From NCBI GenBank assembly GCA_024232355.1, contig JAAEPW010001368.1, positions 1 to 64,000 on the forward strand: a stretch of 64,000 nt of DNA, written 5' to 3'. The translations under genes and the position numbers were made by a program. The DNA comes from Chloroflexota bacterium. Its GTDB lineage: Bacteria > Chloroflexota > Anaerolineae > B4-G1. This document shows, piece after piece, positions 37,801 through 44,714 of this stretch. Under the pieces are notes generated by a model. It had not been told where the DNA came from and ran no database searches. It saw only the letters and a program-made list of their open reading frames with translations. How positions within the stretch are numbered: the first letter of the stretch is position 1; every line of letters begins with the position of its first letter.

Positions 37801-39453
37801 AACGAGAGTGCTAGTTCTGCCACCGTTACCGTCTCCCTGAGTCATCCCTCCAACTTTGCCATCACCGTAGACTATGTCACCTTTGACGGCACCGCCACAG
37901 CGGGCAATGATTATACCGTCATCAGCGGCACGCTGGACTTGACACCACTCGCCATCACTCAAACGTTCACTGTGCCCATCATCCCAGACCAGGCTACCGA
38001 GTCGGACGAGACCGTCGTCCTGAGCCTGACAGAAGCGACGAATGCTGTGGTCGGCACCACCTACAATCCCGCCACATTGATCATTTTGGATGACGATGAC
38101 CCCGCTATCATCGCAGGCACGGTATTCTCGGACAGCAACGGCAACGGAGTGCGAGATACCGGTGAGGTAGGTATCCCCAACGTGCTCATCACGTTAGAGA
38201 ACACCGCACTTGCAGCCATCACGACGACCATCACTGGTGCCAGCGGTGATTATATGTTTACGACCACAATAACCGGTACGTATACCATTATCGAAATAGA
38301 TCCGCAAACCAACTTTGCCATCACCAACGCTATGATGGACCCCATCTACTATTTTTCTACTACACCTAACAAGGTTCACGTAAATGTGACCACACTGGGC
38401 CGCACCTATCCAGTCGACTTTGGCGATGCCCTTCCTACTTCAAACTTTGCATCCATCCACGGCACTGCGTTCCAAGACATTGACGGCGACGGAGCACGGG
38501 ACCCGACCGAGTTGGGTCTCTCTAATATAATCATTACTCTGAACGGGAGCATAACCGATACCACCGACCTCTACGGCAATTATACCTTTTTCATCACTTC
38601 AACAAGCGTACACACCGTTGCCGCAGCTAAACCCAACGGATATTTTTACACCACACCCGAAAAGGTTCACGTAAAGGTGAAATGGCTGGGCAAAGCCTAC
38701 CCAATCGACTTTGGCAATGCCCCTATTACTTCTGGCTTTGCCACTATTTACGGCACTGTGTTCAACGATATTGACAACGATGGCATGCAAGATGCCATCG
38801 ATCTGGGCATCCAAAACGTGATCATTACTCTGGAAAAAGGTCCAACTGTCACCACCAACCTCTACGGTGGCTACACCCTTTCCACCACAGTTACAGGTAT
38901 GCATACTATCACCGAGACCGATCTCATTGCCTACACGTCCACTACGTCCAATGTGATGACTCAAAGCGTGACTCTGGACAACGGCTACCAGGTAGACTTT
39001 GGCGATAAGCAAACTTGTAGCGATGACCCTCACGAGGAGGATGACACCATCGAGCAAGCCAGACAAAAGGAAAGATTCAATGTCAACGGACAATCTCAAG
39101 CCCATCAGTTTTGCGACGACACCATCGACTGGGTCCGATTCGCCGCCGAGGCGTACACCGTCTATACCGTCACGACTAATTCCTGGGGCGAATGGGCCGA
39201 CACAGCACTGGCCCTTTTCGCCACTGATGTCCAAACTCAACCGCTGGCAGAGAATTATGACTGTGATTGGGCTCCAAATAACTATGGCGAGGGCTCCTCG
39301 TGCATCGTCTGGGAGGCTCCTTCTAGTGGCGATTATTATGTACGCACCACCAATGAGAATGGATTGACCACTCGAAACACTTTGTACAATTTGTGGATTC
39401 AAAGCGGAGATTTGTTCGCTATCTACCTCCCTATCATCATGCGAAACTCATAA
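28885..39453 (+). CDS. Giant surface protein: DUF11, PKD, Calx-beta, SdrD-B
   Basis: A 3,522-aa exported protein. A basic N-terminal region of about 58 residues precedes a hydrophobic signal or anchor at 59-80. Residues about 85-590 resemble an IgGFc-binding-type adhesin head. Then come about seven DUF11 units (for example near 599, 889, 1010, 1150, 1285), a DUF2341-like domain (about 1412-1770), a PKD domain (WDWDLGDG, near 1910), a domain rich in LLATNDDETLSSSN-type strands, six Calx-beta repeats (2399-3072), three SdrD-B units with calcium-type DSNGNGVRD loops, a pre-peptidase-like domain and the end IYLPIIMRNS. A role in cell-surface adhesion is inferred. ATG 28885 lies 13 bp after the -10 box; GTG 29005 after GACGAGG is an alternative start. 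Confidence 0.9.
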   Translation: MYKSGRTIKENTGSNLKLQHQARNQDWNTFPFWKIGRRGLVRAIFKHHTNILGRKRRSIIPLFVCLAILLSFLIPSLVFASLPVGFQEYYVLGYEEHVWRAFREINDGSDPTNLQDGKICSTVNLVATADYQIVYYDHWEDGYEPNLLSPIQPTTEVYGDNDPSNGGSASDVLTTGDAINLTSNQDITGTTDLTGYVSVYPARDRNDLRYDGGDRIITSGGPINLTHAMWPLDTSWIGGAWEVYSRQAYADSYSYRLPVGENLYDLNGGDTGPFGDFRNVYLQLGAFEDNTTVSISNDTGTINLTLDRGQTYFSKGYINSTSAPTITIDAGTVIHTNKPSQVGLITGADGSFQGRFLIILPDRQWGADYVVPIPRGYGRGNDDDRIDAPSEVYLSNPNNFPIEIHAYDITTQTSFIISPTPYISATVAYSQVRGGSYIPQNSAARFTSDDGVFGVVVCADTSHIDYDWGFSGTPSKYLTRDYYVSWAPGDDNIPPINNGSPVWVTPMADNTTFFVDFNRNPGGLDNIVDEIFTLDVLEQQRIFDTDNDNTGMHIWATDEFAVAWGEDPQSADSANPYLDLGVAMLPLQQRWLDPVLTLDKTANPTILPSTGGTVTFTLVAKTHNTPLINVDITDTLPINWTYVPSSTHITYPEGNTELANPIIDDQTLFWDISTSMGFHQILTITFQAQIIDTGSVDVSIYEGFENINYSGGANWTGGWQEEGDDDNPVTGAIHITSLDSPLAGPFHLRFQDNIITNTYAISRSVDLSNFTTPVLHFLRQVRSLESGDYFYLDIYNGVDWTTALVWTNGSQEFTTIGEAVDLSPYADAASAIRFRSDDVFDEAVLFIDQIKIREGIAISLNQGEAIGRDEYSDTIFNPTAEAIVHISPLNLSKSVSSEDAGIGDTLVYTLSFVNLGDSSATNVTVHDAVPAQYITFQSISDGGTYNGDSGIVILTDTLAPGNSDTVTFTVTVNDFVENGTIIENTAYIESDQTIKAGSNIVRTTILAPDIQFTKLGPTVVYPGNEITYTLSYRNVGGAPATGVTIQDTVPLSSTYISGSLSIITGTKWIKLTDNGDIDQGTYISPTLIISPGINPGIVEAGETGQIRFGVQLDANVPLGSLVQNWATLNRHLDNPNDSNLVITRISDLLINKKAEPTMALLGDTITYTVVYTNVSTTRSQTQVYVRESIPEYTHFITVTESAGNQVEYSWDNGTAWESTPFITPVTHIRWLDTQVPTNTQVALGFTVQVLDTLPPQTTIESTAYITSEHTAEHLRGWIPSNLVQVKTVDLWVEKSVNQHTSPTNVPISYTISYGNRGSADVSVQLLDTIPENTNYITDSIWGTGSDTDQMPTLLWNVGPFAAGSSTQKVGYAIVPDNDLLPGTIITNVVVLSSAFGLESSNPVTVSLVDNPILTVTKVPNSDFSWWDFGYRYRQQITVTAGSTEVPNKYTASTIFDHAALVAAGKSLTDGNDVRIVHWNGDNWIELDRVLDPVSDWNAATTQIWFPLVTTITVSSSDNGYYLFYGNNLATSPPDNWQAVFMVGDNFDDGLLTSDFVTSTTGTASITETIVGEAFIDLGTVPTDAGIIAMADPLPSDRHFAIRHKVKLIRGGNLITITAPAEVKHIGIVESPNQPTVVINTTENPRRRIISYQRVDKAPFIFYTNIISNDINWNGTVWQSGDVSWGTALTDTYYIHDFISDGTNWHIAISDASGTPITTTTPIAWTDVFNGGNPLWFYWGEVYTSHYWADVKSDWIYMRKYIDPEPTTILSSEEDVAAVAHPAIVGAPYSYFITVTNSSGPADATDVIVTDTLPSGAHYISGGSYISSSNSVRWIIPTIPPSGAQQITFAVSTCQFSLLNAAYRVITSTQMVDSPLGPPLLTPFISPTVNADFTTYTLNSVFYFTSTSMTDGGPITDWDWDLGDGNIANGSTISHAYFDPGNYTVTLTVTDTCGYTDTTTKTLSVYAPVITVVKSAEPPIVTTNELLTYTISVSNTGRGYATRVLVSDTLPANTQFVANSIILNPPDAGIPGTVLPILASGVTITPGHSITVTFAVTVNASSLDNTTITNTVFVTSTQIPTPTTDTVTNTVNVQSGILWLTTNNDVSSSGAPGLDSWTNGQIIEFGGPNLTFDPAGTPPNTTNGTFSSILNIDDFAQDGDANVQAIHYVSRDITIGGSTASIDLFTGDLLLATNDDETLSSSNSLMVTRQDVFVFRPDTLRDYTSGTFVMLLDNAAESNIHTISLVEKDTVVGDTTLPSGAFLLSHSGPLVHDEILVFNADGVGAGIMTTGTITTLIKGNDIRFLNAQVQGLDLVEESTTIGGTLLNAGNILVTINHERTVGNNDISVMRQDIFYLDVATTSITSTVWADATLIFDGSDVSLDAIEEDLNGLSLIPVTPDVVAEFDSAAYTVSEGDGSATITVTLNRASVSTATVGYVTSNGSAAAGDDYTAASGTLTFIPGTTIQTFTVAITNDENYENPETVHLTLNNPVSTVLGISSAILVITDNDPMPTVEFSSTAYSVDESNGSATITVTLSTASALTSTVDYTTSDGSATAPDDYTATSGTLTFTAGITSQTFTVDIIPDSTAEPDETITLNLSNPHNATIGTNNPVTLTINDDDITPTVGFDRVDYTINESDGSATITVTLSAASALTSTVDYTTSDGSATAPDDYTATSGILTFTAGITSQTFTVDIIPDSTAEPDETITLNLSNPHNIVVGSNNPAILTINDDDLTTIVDFDRTDYTVDESSGSATITVTLDVASVLTATVDYATSDGSATTPNDYTTTNGTLTFTAGITSQTFIVNIVPDSTAEPDETIILNLSNPQNATIGTNNPITLTISDDDLTPTVDFDRAAYTIDENSGTVIITITLSNPSSLPISVNYQTTTGGTATPGDDYTATSGTLNLEPFSTTQTFTVPITPDPINEPDETVVLILTGASNATVGTAHNPVILTIVDDDGPPIADFSIPAFTVNESASSATVTVSLSHPSNFAITVDYVTFDGTATAGNDYTVISGTLDLTPLAITQTFTVPIIPDQATESDETVVLSLTEATNAVVGTTYNPATLIILDDDDPAIIAGTVFSDSNGNGVRDTGEVGIPNVLITLENTALAAITTTITGASGDYMFTTTITGTYTIIEIDPQTNFAITNAMMDPIYYFSTTPNKVHVNVTTLGRTYPVDFGDALPTSNFASIHGTAFQDIDGDGARDPTELGLSNIIITLNGSITDTTDLYGNYTFFITSTSVHTVAAAKPNGYFYTTPEKVHVKVKWLGKAYPIDFGNAPITSGFATIYGTVFNDIDNDGMQDAIDLGIQNVIITLEKGPTVTTNLYGGYTLSTTVTGMHTITETDLIAYTSTTSNVMTQSVTLDNGYQVDFGDKQTCSDDPHEEDDTIEQARQKERFNVNGQSQAHQFCDDTIDWVRFAAEAYTVYTVTTNSWGEWADTALALFATDVQTQPLAENYDCDWAPNNYGEGSSCIVWEAPSSGDYYVRTTNENGLTTRNTLYNLWIQSGDLFAIYLPIIMRNS
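36085..38105 (+). repeat. Six Calx-beta coding repeats, 336-bp period
   Basis: Tandem coding repeats of about 112 codons. Units 2 and 3 are almost identical at DNA level: CTGACTAGCACAGTAG at 36505 recurs at 36841, exactly 336 bp on, with the following 100 bases nearly unchanged. Outer units are much more diverged. Each unit shows the Calx-beta pattern SGSATITVTL, DYTTSDGSATAPDDY and PDETITLNLSNP. Confidence 0.88.
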
Positions 39454-39467
39454 GGCACCCCTATCCA

Positions 39468-40076
39468 ATGCCCATTCTCACCGTTGGCCTACTCTCTGAC
39501 ACCCATATCCCTTACCGTCTAAAACAGATACCTGATGCGGTACTCGACGCGCTAGCTGGCGTAGATTTGATCTTGCACGCTGGCGACGTGGATGATCCTT
39601 TAGTAGTGTTGGAGCAACTAGAAAATATCGCACAAGTACACGCGGTGCGAGGTAACATCCACCTCCAGGATTTTTCTGACGGTGGCGTCGCACTGCCATC
39701 GACCATCGAATTGCAGCTCGCCGAACATCACATCGTACTCGTTCACGGGCATCGTCCAGGCCCGATGGGATTTCTCCTCAAGGGCCTGGATATTATGGCA
39801 CAACAACTAAAACTGACAGACAACGGTCACTTTAACCAGCGCATTGCCCATCGGCTGACACAATCCTACCCCACGGCAGACATCATCGTCTTTGGCCACA
39901 CGCATCAAGCGTACGTTCAGTGGATCGGGCACACGCTACTAGTCAATCCCGGCGCAATTTGTCCTACGCGAGGAGAACAACAAACGGTGGCCCGGCTGCA
40001 ATTAGGCCAGGGAAAACCAGATGTAGAAATCATTCCCGTGGGACCTTTTTATCCAAAAAATACATATATGGAGTAA
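39468..40076 (+). CDS. YfcE/MJ0936-type metallophosphodiesterase
   Basis: A 202-aa calcineurin-like phosphoesterase. The metal ligands are SDTHI (D10 and H12), HAGDV, RGNIH in place of the usual GNCD, VLVHGH and FGHTH. Small proteins of this type hydrolyse phosphodiesters; the physiological substrate is unknown. ATG 39468 (MPILTVGLLSDTH) is chosen because the core strand begins there, though the frame is open upstream inside the giant gene. It begins 14 bp after the giant gene and ends 3 bp before the acyl-CoA synthetase, so it is probably co-transcribed. Confidence 0.9.
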   Translation: MPILTVGLLSDTHIPYRLKQIPDAVLDALAGVDLILHAGDVDDPLVVLEQLENIAQVHAVRGNIHLQDFSDGGVALPSTIELQLAEHHIVLVHGHRPGPMGFLLKGLDIMAQQLKLTDNGHFNQRIAHRLTQSYPTADIIVFGHTHQAYVQWIGHTLLVNPGAICPTRGEQQTVARLQLGQGKPDVEIIPVGPFYPKNTYME

Positions 40077-40079
40077 TGA

Positions 40080-42137
40080 ATGAGCATTTCGAACCTTTTC
40101 TATCCGAAAGGAGTAGCCGTCATCGGCTCTACATCAGAGGGCAAGATTGGCTACGAATTGATCCGCCAGATACTAGACGGCGGCTATCAAGAGGTCTTTG
40201 CGGTCAACCCCAAGGGCCAAGGTGTGTTTTCCGTCCCAGGCTACAACACGGTGAGCCAAATTGACCACCCAGTAGACCTGGCCGTAATCGTGTCTCCCAC
40301 GACGACGGTGCCGGGAGTGCTGGAGGACTGTGGTCAGGCCGGTGTCAAGGCAGCCGTCATCATCACTGCCGGATTTTCCGAAGTCGGCAACGCCGAGGGC
40401 GAAGCAGAAGTCAAGCGCGTGGCCGATGAACACGGCATCCGATTCGTTGGCCCCAACTGTGCCGGCATCGTGAACACGGGCCATCACCTGTTCCCGACGC
40501 TGGAGACGCGACCGCCTTCTGGACAAGTGAGCATTGTCGCTCAAAGTGGTGCTGTAGGCGGCGTCGTACTGGCTTGGGCAAAAGAGTATGGGCTGGGTAT
40601 CTCTAAATTTGTCAGCTATGGTAACAAGGCCGACTTGAACGAGATCGACTGCCTGCGCTATCTGATCGACGATCCCGAGACAAAAGTAGTGGGCCTATAC
40701 ATCGAAAGCGTGACCGATGGTCAAGAGTTTATGCAAGTGGTCCAAGAGTGTACCCGTCATAAACCCGTAATCGTCATCAAGGCAGGCAGCACGCAGTCGG
40801 GGCAGCGAGCTACGCTCTCGCACACCGGATCAATGGCCGGTGCCGACGCTGTTTATGACGCCGCCCTACGACAATGTGGAGCCATTCGCGTCCAAACCAT
40901 CGAAGAGATGTTTGATCTCTGCAAGGGTTTTCTTTACGTCCCGCGCCTGCAAGGACGCCGGGTTGCCATCGTGACCAATTCTGGCGGACCGGGCGTTCTC
41001 GCCGCCGACCAAGCCGAAAAAGTTGGCCTAGACGTGGTCGAGCCCAGTCCCGTACTCAAGGAAAAGCTCTCCGAGTTTCTCCCCGCCCACTGCGCCCTCA
41101 AAAACCCAATCGACCTGACGGTGGAAGGCACAGAGGCCGGTTACCGAGAAACGCTGCTGACCGTACTGCAAGAGTACGACGTCGCCCTGGCTTTAAACAT
41201 TGCTACTCCGTATATCGATTCTGTCCCCTTGGCCCGGGGTACTTGTGACGCTGCCGCACAAAGTGGCAAACCAGTAGTTGCCAGCTTTTTGCCAGGGCAA
41301 ATCGTAACCGATGGGGTCGTTTACCTGCAAGAAAGGGATATTCCCAATTTTAACACCGGCGAACGAGCCGTGACAGCGCTGGCGCGCATGGCCGCTTACA
41401 GCGAATCGGCGAATCGGCGAACTAGCGAATCAGCAAACCTACGAGTCGACGAATCGCCAAGCCGATTACCTGGTAAAGGGCAGATGCTCGAGCCTGAGGC
41501 AATGACTTGGCTCAGGCAAAATGGTATTCCCGTGCCAGACTTTTACTTTGCCAAAACACCGGCAGAGGTAACGCAAGGTTGTCACGAAATCGGTTATCCC
41601 GTGGCGATAAAAGTGGTCTCGCCCGACATCCTGCACAAATCGGACTATGGCGGCGTCATCTTGAACGTCCAGGATGAACAAGCGGCCCTAACTGCTTTTG
41701 AAAAATTACAACAAGCTGCCCTCTCCAATGACAAAGACTTTCGCGGAGTGGTCATCTATCCAATGATTCGGGGTGCCCAAGAGGTACTGTTGGGACTGTC
41801 GCGCGATCCCCAGTTTGGCCCCGTGGTTGCCTTTGGCTTGGGCGGCATCTATACCGAAATCTGGCACGACATATCCCTACGAGTGGCACCGGTAGATCAC
41901 AACGAAGCAAAATCAATGATCCAAGAGATCAAATCCGCCCGTTTGCTTCAAGGAGTGCGGGGGCAAGCCCCCTGTGATCTGGATGCCCTGGCCGACGTTC
42001 TGGCCAATTTTTCTCGGCTTCCCTTCCTCTACCCAGAGATTGACGAGGTAGATCTAAACCCCGTCTTTTTGCTCTCAGAGGGATTGATGGTGGGAGACGT
42101 TCGCGTCATACGCAAGAAAACATCGCTTGGTTCGTAG
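40080..42137 (+). CDS. ADP-forming acyl-CoA (acetyl-CoA) synthetase
   Basis: A 685-aa fused alpha-beta enzyme interconverting acyl-CoA, ADP and phosphate with acid, CoA and ATP. Residues 1-450 are the CoA-binding and succinyl-CoA-ligase-like part (VAVIGSTSEGKIGYELIRQI, GPNCAGIVN, SIVAQSGAVGG), with phosphorylated His248 in LSHTGSMAG. Residues about 475-685 are the ATP-grasp part (GYPVAIKVVSPDILHKSDYGGV, FGPVVAFGLGGIYTEIW, DEVDLNPVFL). The linker near residues 441-460 is encoded by a degenerate 8-bp tandem repeat. The last residues of the phosphodiesterase gene lie 3 bp upstream. Role: energy conservation from acyl-CoA or acetate metabolism. Confidence 0.93.
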   Translation: MSISNLFYPKGVAVIGSTSEGKIGYELIRQILDGGYQEVFAVNPKGQGVFSVPGYNTVSQIDHPVDLAVIVSPTTTVPGVLEDCGQAGVKAAVIITAGFSEVGNAEGEAEVKRVADEHGIRFVGPNCAGIVNTGHHLFPTLETRPPSGQVSIVAQSGAVGGVVLAWAKEYGLGISKFVSYGNKADLNEIDCLRYLIDDPETKVVGLYIESVTDGQEFMQVVQECTRHKPVIVIKAGSTQSGQRATLSHTGSMAGADAVYDAALRQCGAIRVQTIEEMFDLCKGFLYVPRLQGRRVAIVTNSGGPGVLAADQAEKVGLDVVEPSPVLKEKLSEFLPAHCALKNPIDLTVEGTEAGYRETLLTVLQEYDVALALNIATPYIDSVPLARGTCDAAAQSGKPVVASFLPGQIVTDGVVYLQERDIPNFNTGERAVTALARMAAYSESANRRTSESANLRVDESPSRLPGKGQMLEPEAMTWLRQNGIPVPDFYFAKTPAEVTQGCHEIGYPVAIKVVSPDILHKSDYGGVILNVQDEQAALTAFEKLQQAALSNDKDFRGVVIYPMIRGAQEVLLGLSRDPQFGPVVAFGLGGIYTEIWHDISLRVAPVDHNEAKSMIQEIKSARLLQGVRGQAPCDLDALADVLANFSRLPFLYPEIDEVDLNPVFLLSEGLMVGDVRVIRKKTSLGS
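41401..41456 (+). repeat. Degenerate 8-bp tandem repeat inside coding linker
   Basis: About seven imperfect copies of GCGAATCG (gcgaatcg, gcgaatcg, gcgaacta, gcgaatca, gcaaacct, acgagtcg, acgaatcg) encode the hydrophilic linker between the two halves of the acyl-CoA synthetase without breaking the frame. Confidence 0.75.
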
Positions 42138-42178
42138 CCAATATCTTTTCCAATACTAAAAAAATGGAGTGAATATTA

Positions 42179-43276
42179 ATGACAAAGCACATCAAACCGC
42201 AGCGCGGCCTGAGCGCTATGAAGCCTTACGCACCGGGCACGCCCATCGAGCAGGTACAAAGAGAATACGGTATACAAGACGTCATCAAGCTGGCGTCCAA
42301 CGAAAACCCGCTGGGGCCATCCCCCAAAGCGGTAGCAGCCATCCAGCAAGCACTCTCCCGTCTGAATCTTTATCCCGATGGACAGAGCTATTATCTTCGA
42401 CAGGCAATTGCAAAACATGTGGGATTCGAGATGGAACAGGTGACCGTAGGCAACGGCGCCGATGGCATCATCAAACAACTCTGTCTGGCGTACCTGGAAG
42501 ACAACAGTCAAGTCATCGTCAGTCGTTCCTCTTTCCCAGTTTATGACAAATTTGCAAACACAATGAGAGCGACGCTCATCAAAACACCCTTGACAGAGAA
42601 GTATGGTCTAGACCTGGAAGCAATGACCCGAGCGATCACTGACAAGACCAAACTGGTCTTTGTATGCAATCCCAACAATCCCACCGGAACGATCGTCACT
42701 GCTGACAAAGTGGATGCCTTTATGGCAACTGTACCCGACCACGTATTGGTGATTTTTGACGAAGCCTACTACGAACTAGTCCACTCTGACAACTATCCAG
42801 ACACCCTCGAATACATCCGGCAAGGCCGTCACAATGTACTGACAATGCGCACCTTTTCCAAAGCCTACGGCTTGGCCGGTATCCGCCTAGGATATGCCAT
42901 CGCCCCACCCGAAATTCTGGCTCCGATGCACCAAGTCCGAGGTGTATTCAACGTCAACCTGCTGGCTCAAGCTGCGGGCATCGCGGCACTAGAGGATACA
43001 GAGATGTTGACCGAGTCAATAGCGGCCAACCGCTCCGGGCTCCGCTTCTTGTACGGCGAGTTTGAACGGCTAGGGCTAGGATATATCGAGAGCCACGGAA
43101 ACTTTGTCCTGGTCGAGATTGGTCCACAGGCAACAACAATCCAACAACGTTTACTGGAACATGGCGTCATTGTGCGTCCGTGCACAGCGTATGACTTGCC
43201 AAACTTTCTCCGTGTCTCGGTAGGAAACAAAGCTCAGAACGCTCGATTGATCAAGGCACTTGAGAACGTACTGTAA
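42179..43276 (+). CDS. hisC: Histidinol-phosphate aminotransferase
   Basis: A 365-aa PLP-dependent class I/II aminotransferase of the HisC type, acting in histidine biosynthesis on histidinol phosphate and glutamate. It shows KLASNENPLGPSP, the substrate loop YPDGQSYYLRQAI, NPNNPTGT, FDEAYYE, the PLP lysine K228 in TFSKAYGLAGIRLGYA, and the C-terminal RVSVGN arginine motif. Some close relatives act on aromatic amino acids, so specificity is not certain. ATG follows AATGGAG. No other his gene is in the window. A strong terminator follows at 43306. Confidence 0.92.
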   Translation: MTKHIKPQRGLSAMKPYAPGTPIEQVQREYGIQDVIKLASNENPLGPSPKAVAAIQQALSRLNLYPDGQSYYLRQAIAKHVGFEMEQVTVGNGADGIIKQLCLAYLEDNSQVIVSRSSFPVYDKFANTMRATLIKTPLTEKYGLDLEAMTRAITDKTKLVFVCNPNNPTGTIVTADKVDAFMATVPDHVLVIFDEAYYELVHSDNYPDTLEYIRQGRHNVLTMRTFSKAYGLAGIRLGYAIAPPEILAPMHQVRGVFNVNLLAQAAGIAALEDTEMLTESIAANRSGLRFLYGEFERLGLGYIESHGNFVLVEIGPQATTIQQRLLEHGVIVRPCTAYDLPNFLRVSVGNKAQNARLIKALENVL

Positions 43277-43305
43277 CCTAATTAATATCCGGAGCGTTCA
43301 ATAAT

Positions 43306-43341
43306 CACGCCCCACCCTGTTGGTGGGGCGTGCGCGCTTTT
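43306..43341 (+). terminator. Intrinsic terminator after hisC
   Basis: Perfect 11-bp stem CACGCCCCACC / GGTGGGGCGTG with a CTGTT loop, then CGCGC and four T residues. Confidence 0.82.
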
Positions 43342-43358
43342 GGCCCAAACCTAGGGTT

Positions 43359-43386
43359 TTGACTTCCCCCCAACCTGGGGTATACT
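43359..43386 (+). promoter_or_regulatory. Promoter of phosphorelay operon
   Basis: TTGACT (43359-43364), a 16-bp spacer and TATACT (43381-43386). The spacer contains the short inverted pair CCCC/GGGG. Transcription is predicted from near 43393, about 80 nt before the kinase start. Confidence 0.78.
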
Positions 43387-43472
43387 CAACGTAATCACAA
43401 ATCCGCAACATGTTGGATGCCGTGCGAGTTTCTGATCCGGCAACCTATAAACAGCCCCAAAAGAAGAGAGCA

Positions 43473-44714
43473 ATGAACGATAATGACAAGACAAAAGAGC
43501 AACTCGTCAGCGAGTTGGCAGAATTACGCCACCGAATTTCCCAATTAGAAGCAAAAGAAGCAACGCGCAAGCAGATGAAGGAAGCGCTATGGGAAAGTGA
43601 GAAACGTTTTCGTTCCATAACGGAAACTGCCAGCGATGCTATCATCATTCTGAACAGCAACGGGTACGTCTTTTACTGGAATGATGCGGCAAGAAATATC
43701 TTTGGCTATTCGATGGGCGAAACTAGGGACAAAATACTCGACTCGATCATGCTCGGGCAATTCTCCGAGCTTTTTCAATTGGCCGTAAAGCAAGTGGCTC
43801 TGACAGGAACATCAGAGCTAATCGGAAAGACGATCGAGACGATGGGGATGAGAAGAAATGGCGAGCAGTTTCCAATCGAACTTTCCCTTGCGACCTGGAG
43901 AACGAGCAACGCGACCTTTTTTACAGTTATCGCTCGCGACATCACCAAGCGTAGGCAAGCAGAAGACGCGCTGGAAAAAGCTTATGCGGAACTGGTTCGC
44001 CAAGAACGGCTGTCCACACTAGGGCAGCTCACGGCTACTGTGGCGCACGAGATTCGTAACCCACTGGGCACCGTGCGCACAGCCGTTTTTGCTATCGGTG
44101 ACGCTATTGAGCAAAACGAGATGCACCGGGTCGAACGAGCACGCCAACTGGCCGAACGCAACATTGTCCGGTGTGACCGCATCATCCGCGAGCTATTGGA
44201 CTATACCCGTGACCGGGCATTGAACCTCCGGCCTATACTAATAGATCCTTGGCTGAGCAAGTTGCTAGACGAACAAAACATTCCAGAATCCATCACCTGC
44301 ACCAGGGAACTAACCGCCGGCATCCGGGTTCCACTAGACGACGAGCTCTTCCGCCGTGCGGTCATCAACGTCGTAGAAAACGCCATTCAGGCCATGTTGG
44401 AGCAAGAATCAACAGATAACCAGTTGACGATAAGCACGCGTGTGGCTAAAATGGAAACTGGTTTCCGCGTAGAGATTCTGGTCCGCGATACAGGGCCTGG
44501 CATCCACGATGACGTGTTCGCCAAGGTCTTTGAACCGCTTTTCAGTACCAAGAACTTTGGTATTGGGCTGGGACTATCAATAGTCAAAAATATTGTAGAG
44601 CAGCACAGTGGGAATATAGAGATCGAGAGCAAAACGGATGAGGGGACCATAGTGAGACTGTGGTTGCCAATAATAAATGTGGATTGCAGACAATCCGAGG
44701 AAAAGAACGAATGA
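43473..44714 (+). CDS. PAS-containing soluble histidine kinase
   Basis: A 413-aa cytoplasmic kinase. Residues 1-40 form a coiled coil (KEQLVSELAELRHRISQLEAK), residues about 42-165 a PAS domain (FRSITETASDAIIILNSNG, FTVIARDITKRRQAE), then HisKA with phospho-accepting H192 in TVAHEIRNPLG and an HATPase domain with VENAIQAM, DTGPGIHDDVF and GIGLGLSIVKNIVEQHSG. There is no transmembrane segment, so it senses an internal signal. ATG 43473 follows AAGAAGAGAG; the frame is open to 43410. It is the first gene of a three-gene phosphorelay and its stop overlaps the next start (ATGA). Confidence 0.92.
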   Translation: MNDNDKTKEQLVSELAELRHRISQLEAKEATRKQMKEALWESEKRFRSITETASDAIIILNSNGYVFYWNDAARNIFGYSMGETRDKILDSIMLGQFSELFQLAVKQVALTGTSELIGKTIETMGMRRNGEQFPIELSLATWRTSNATFFTVIARDITKRRQAEDALEKAYAELVRQERLSTLGQLTATVAHEIRNPLGTVRTAVFAIGDAIEQNEMHRVERARQLAERNIVRCDRIIRELLDYTRDRALNLRPILIDPWLSKLLDEQNIPESITCTRELTAGIRVPLDDELFRRAVINVVENAIQAMLEQESTDNQLTISTRVAKMETGFRVEILVRDTGPGIHDDVFAKVFEPLFSTKNFGIGLGLSIVKNIVEQHSGNIEIESKTDEGTIVRLWLPIINVDCRQSEEKNE

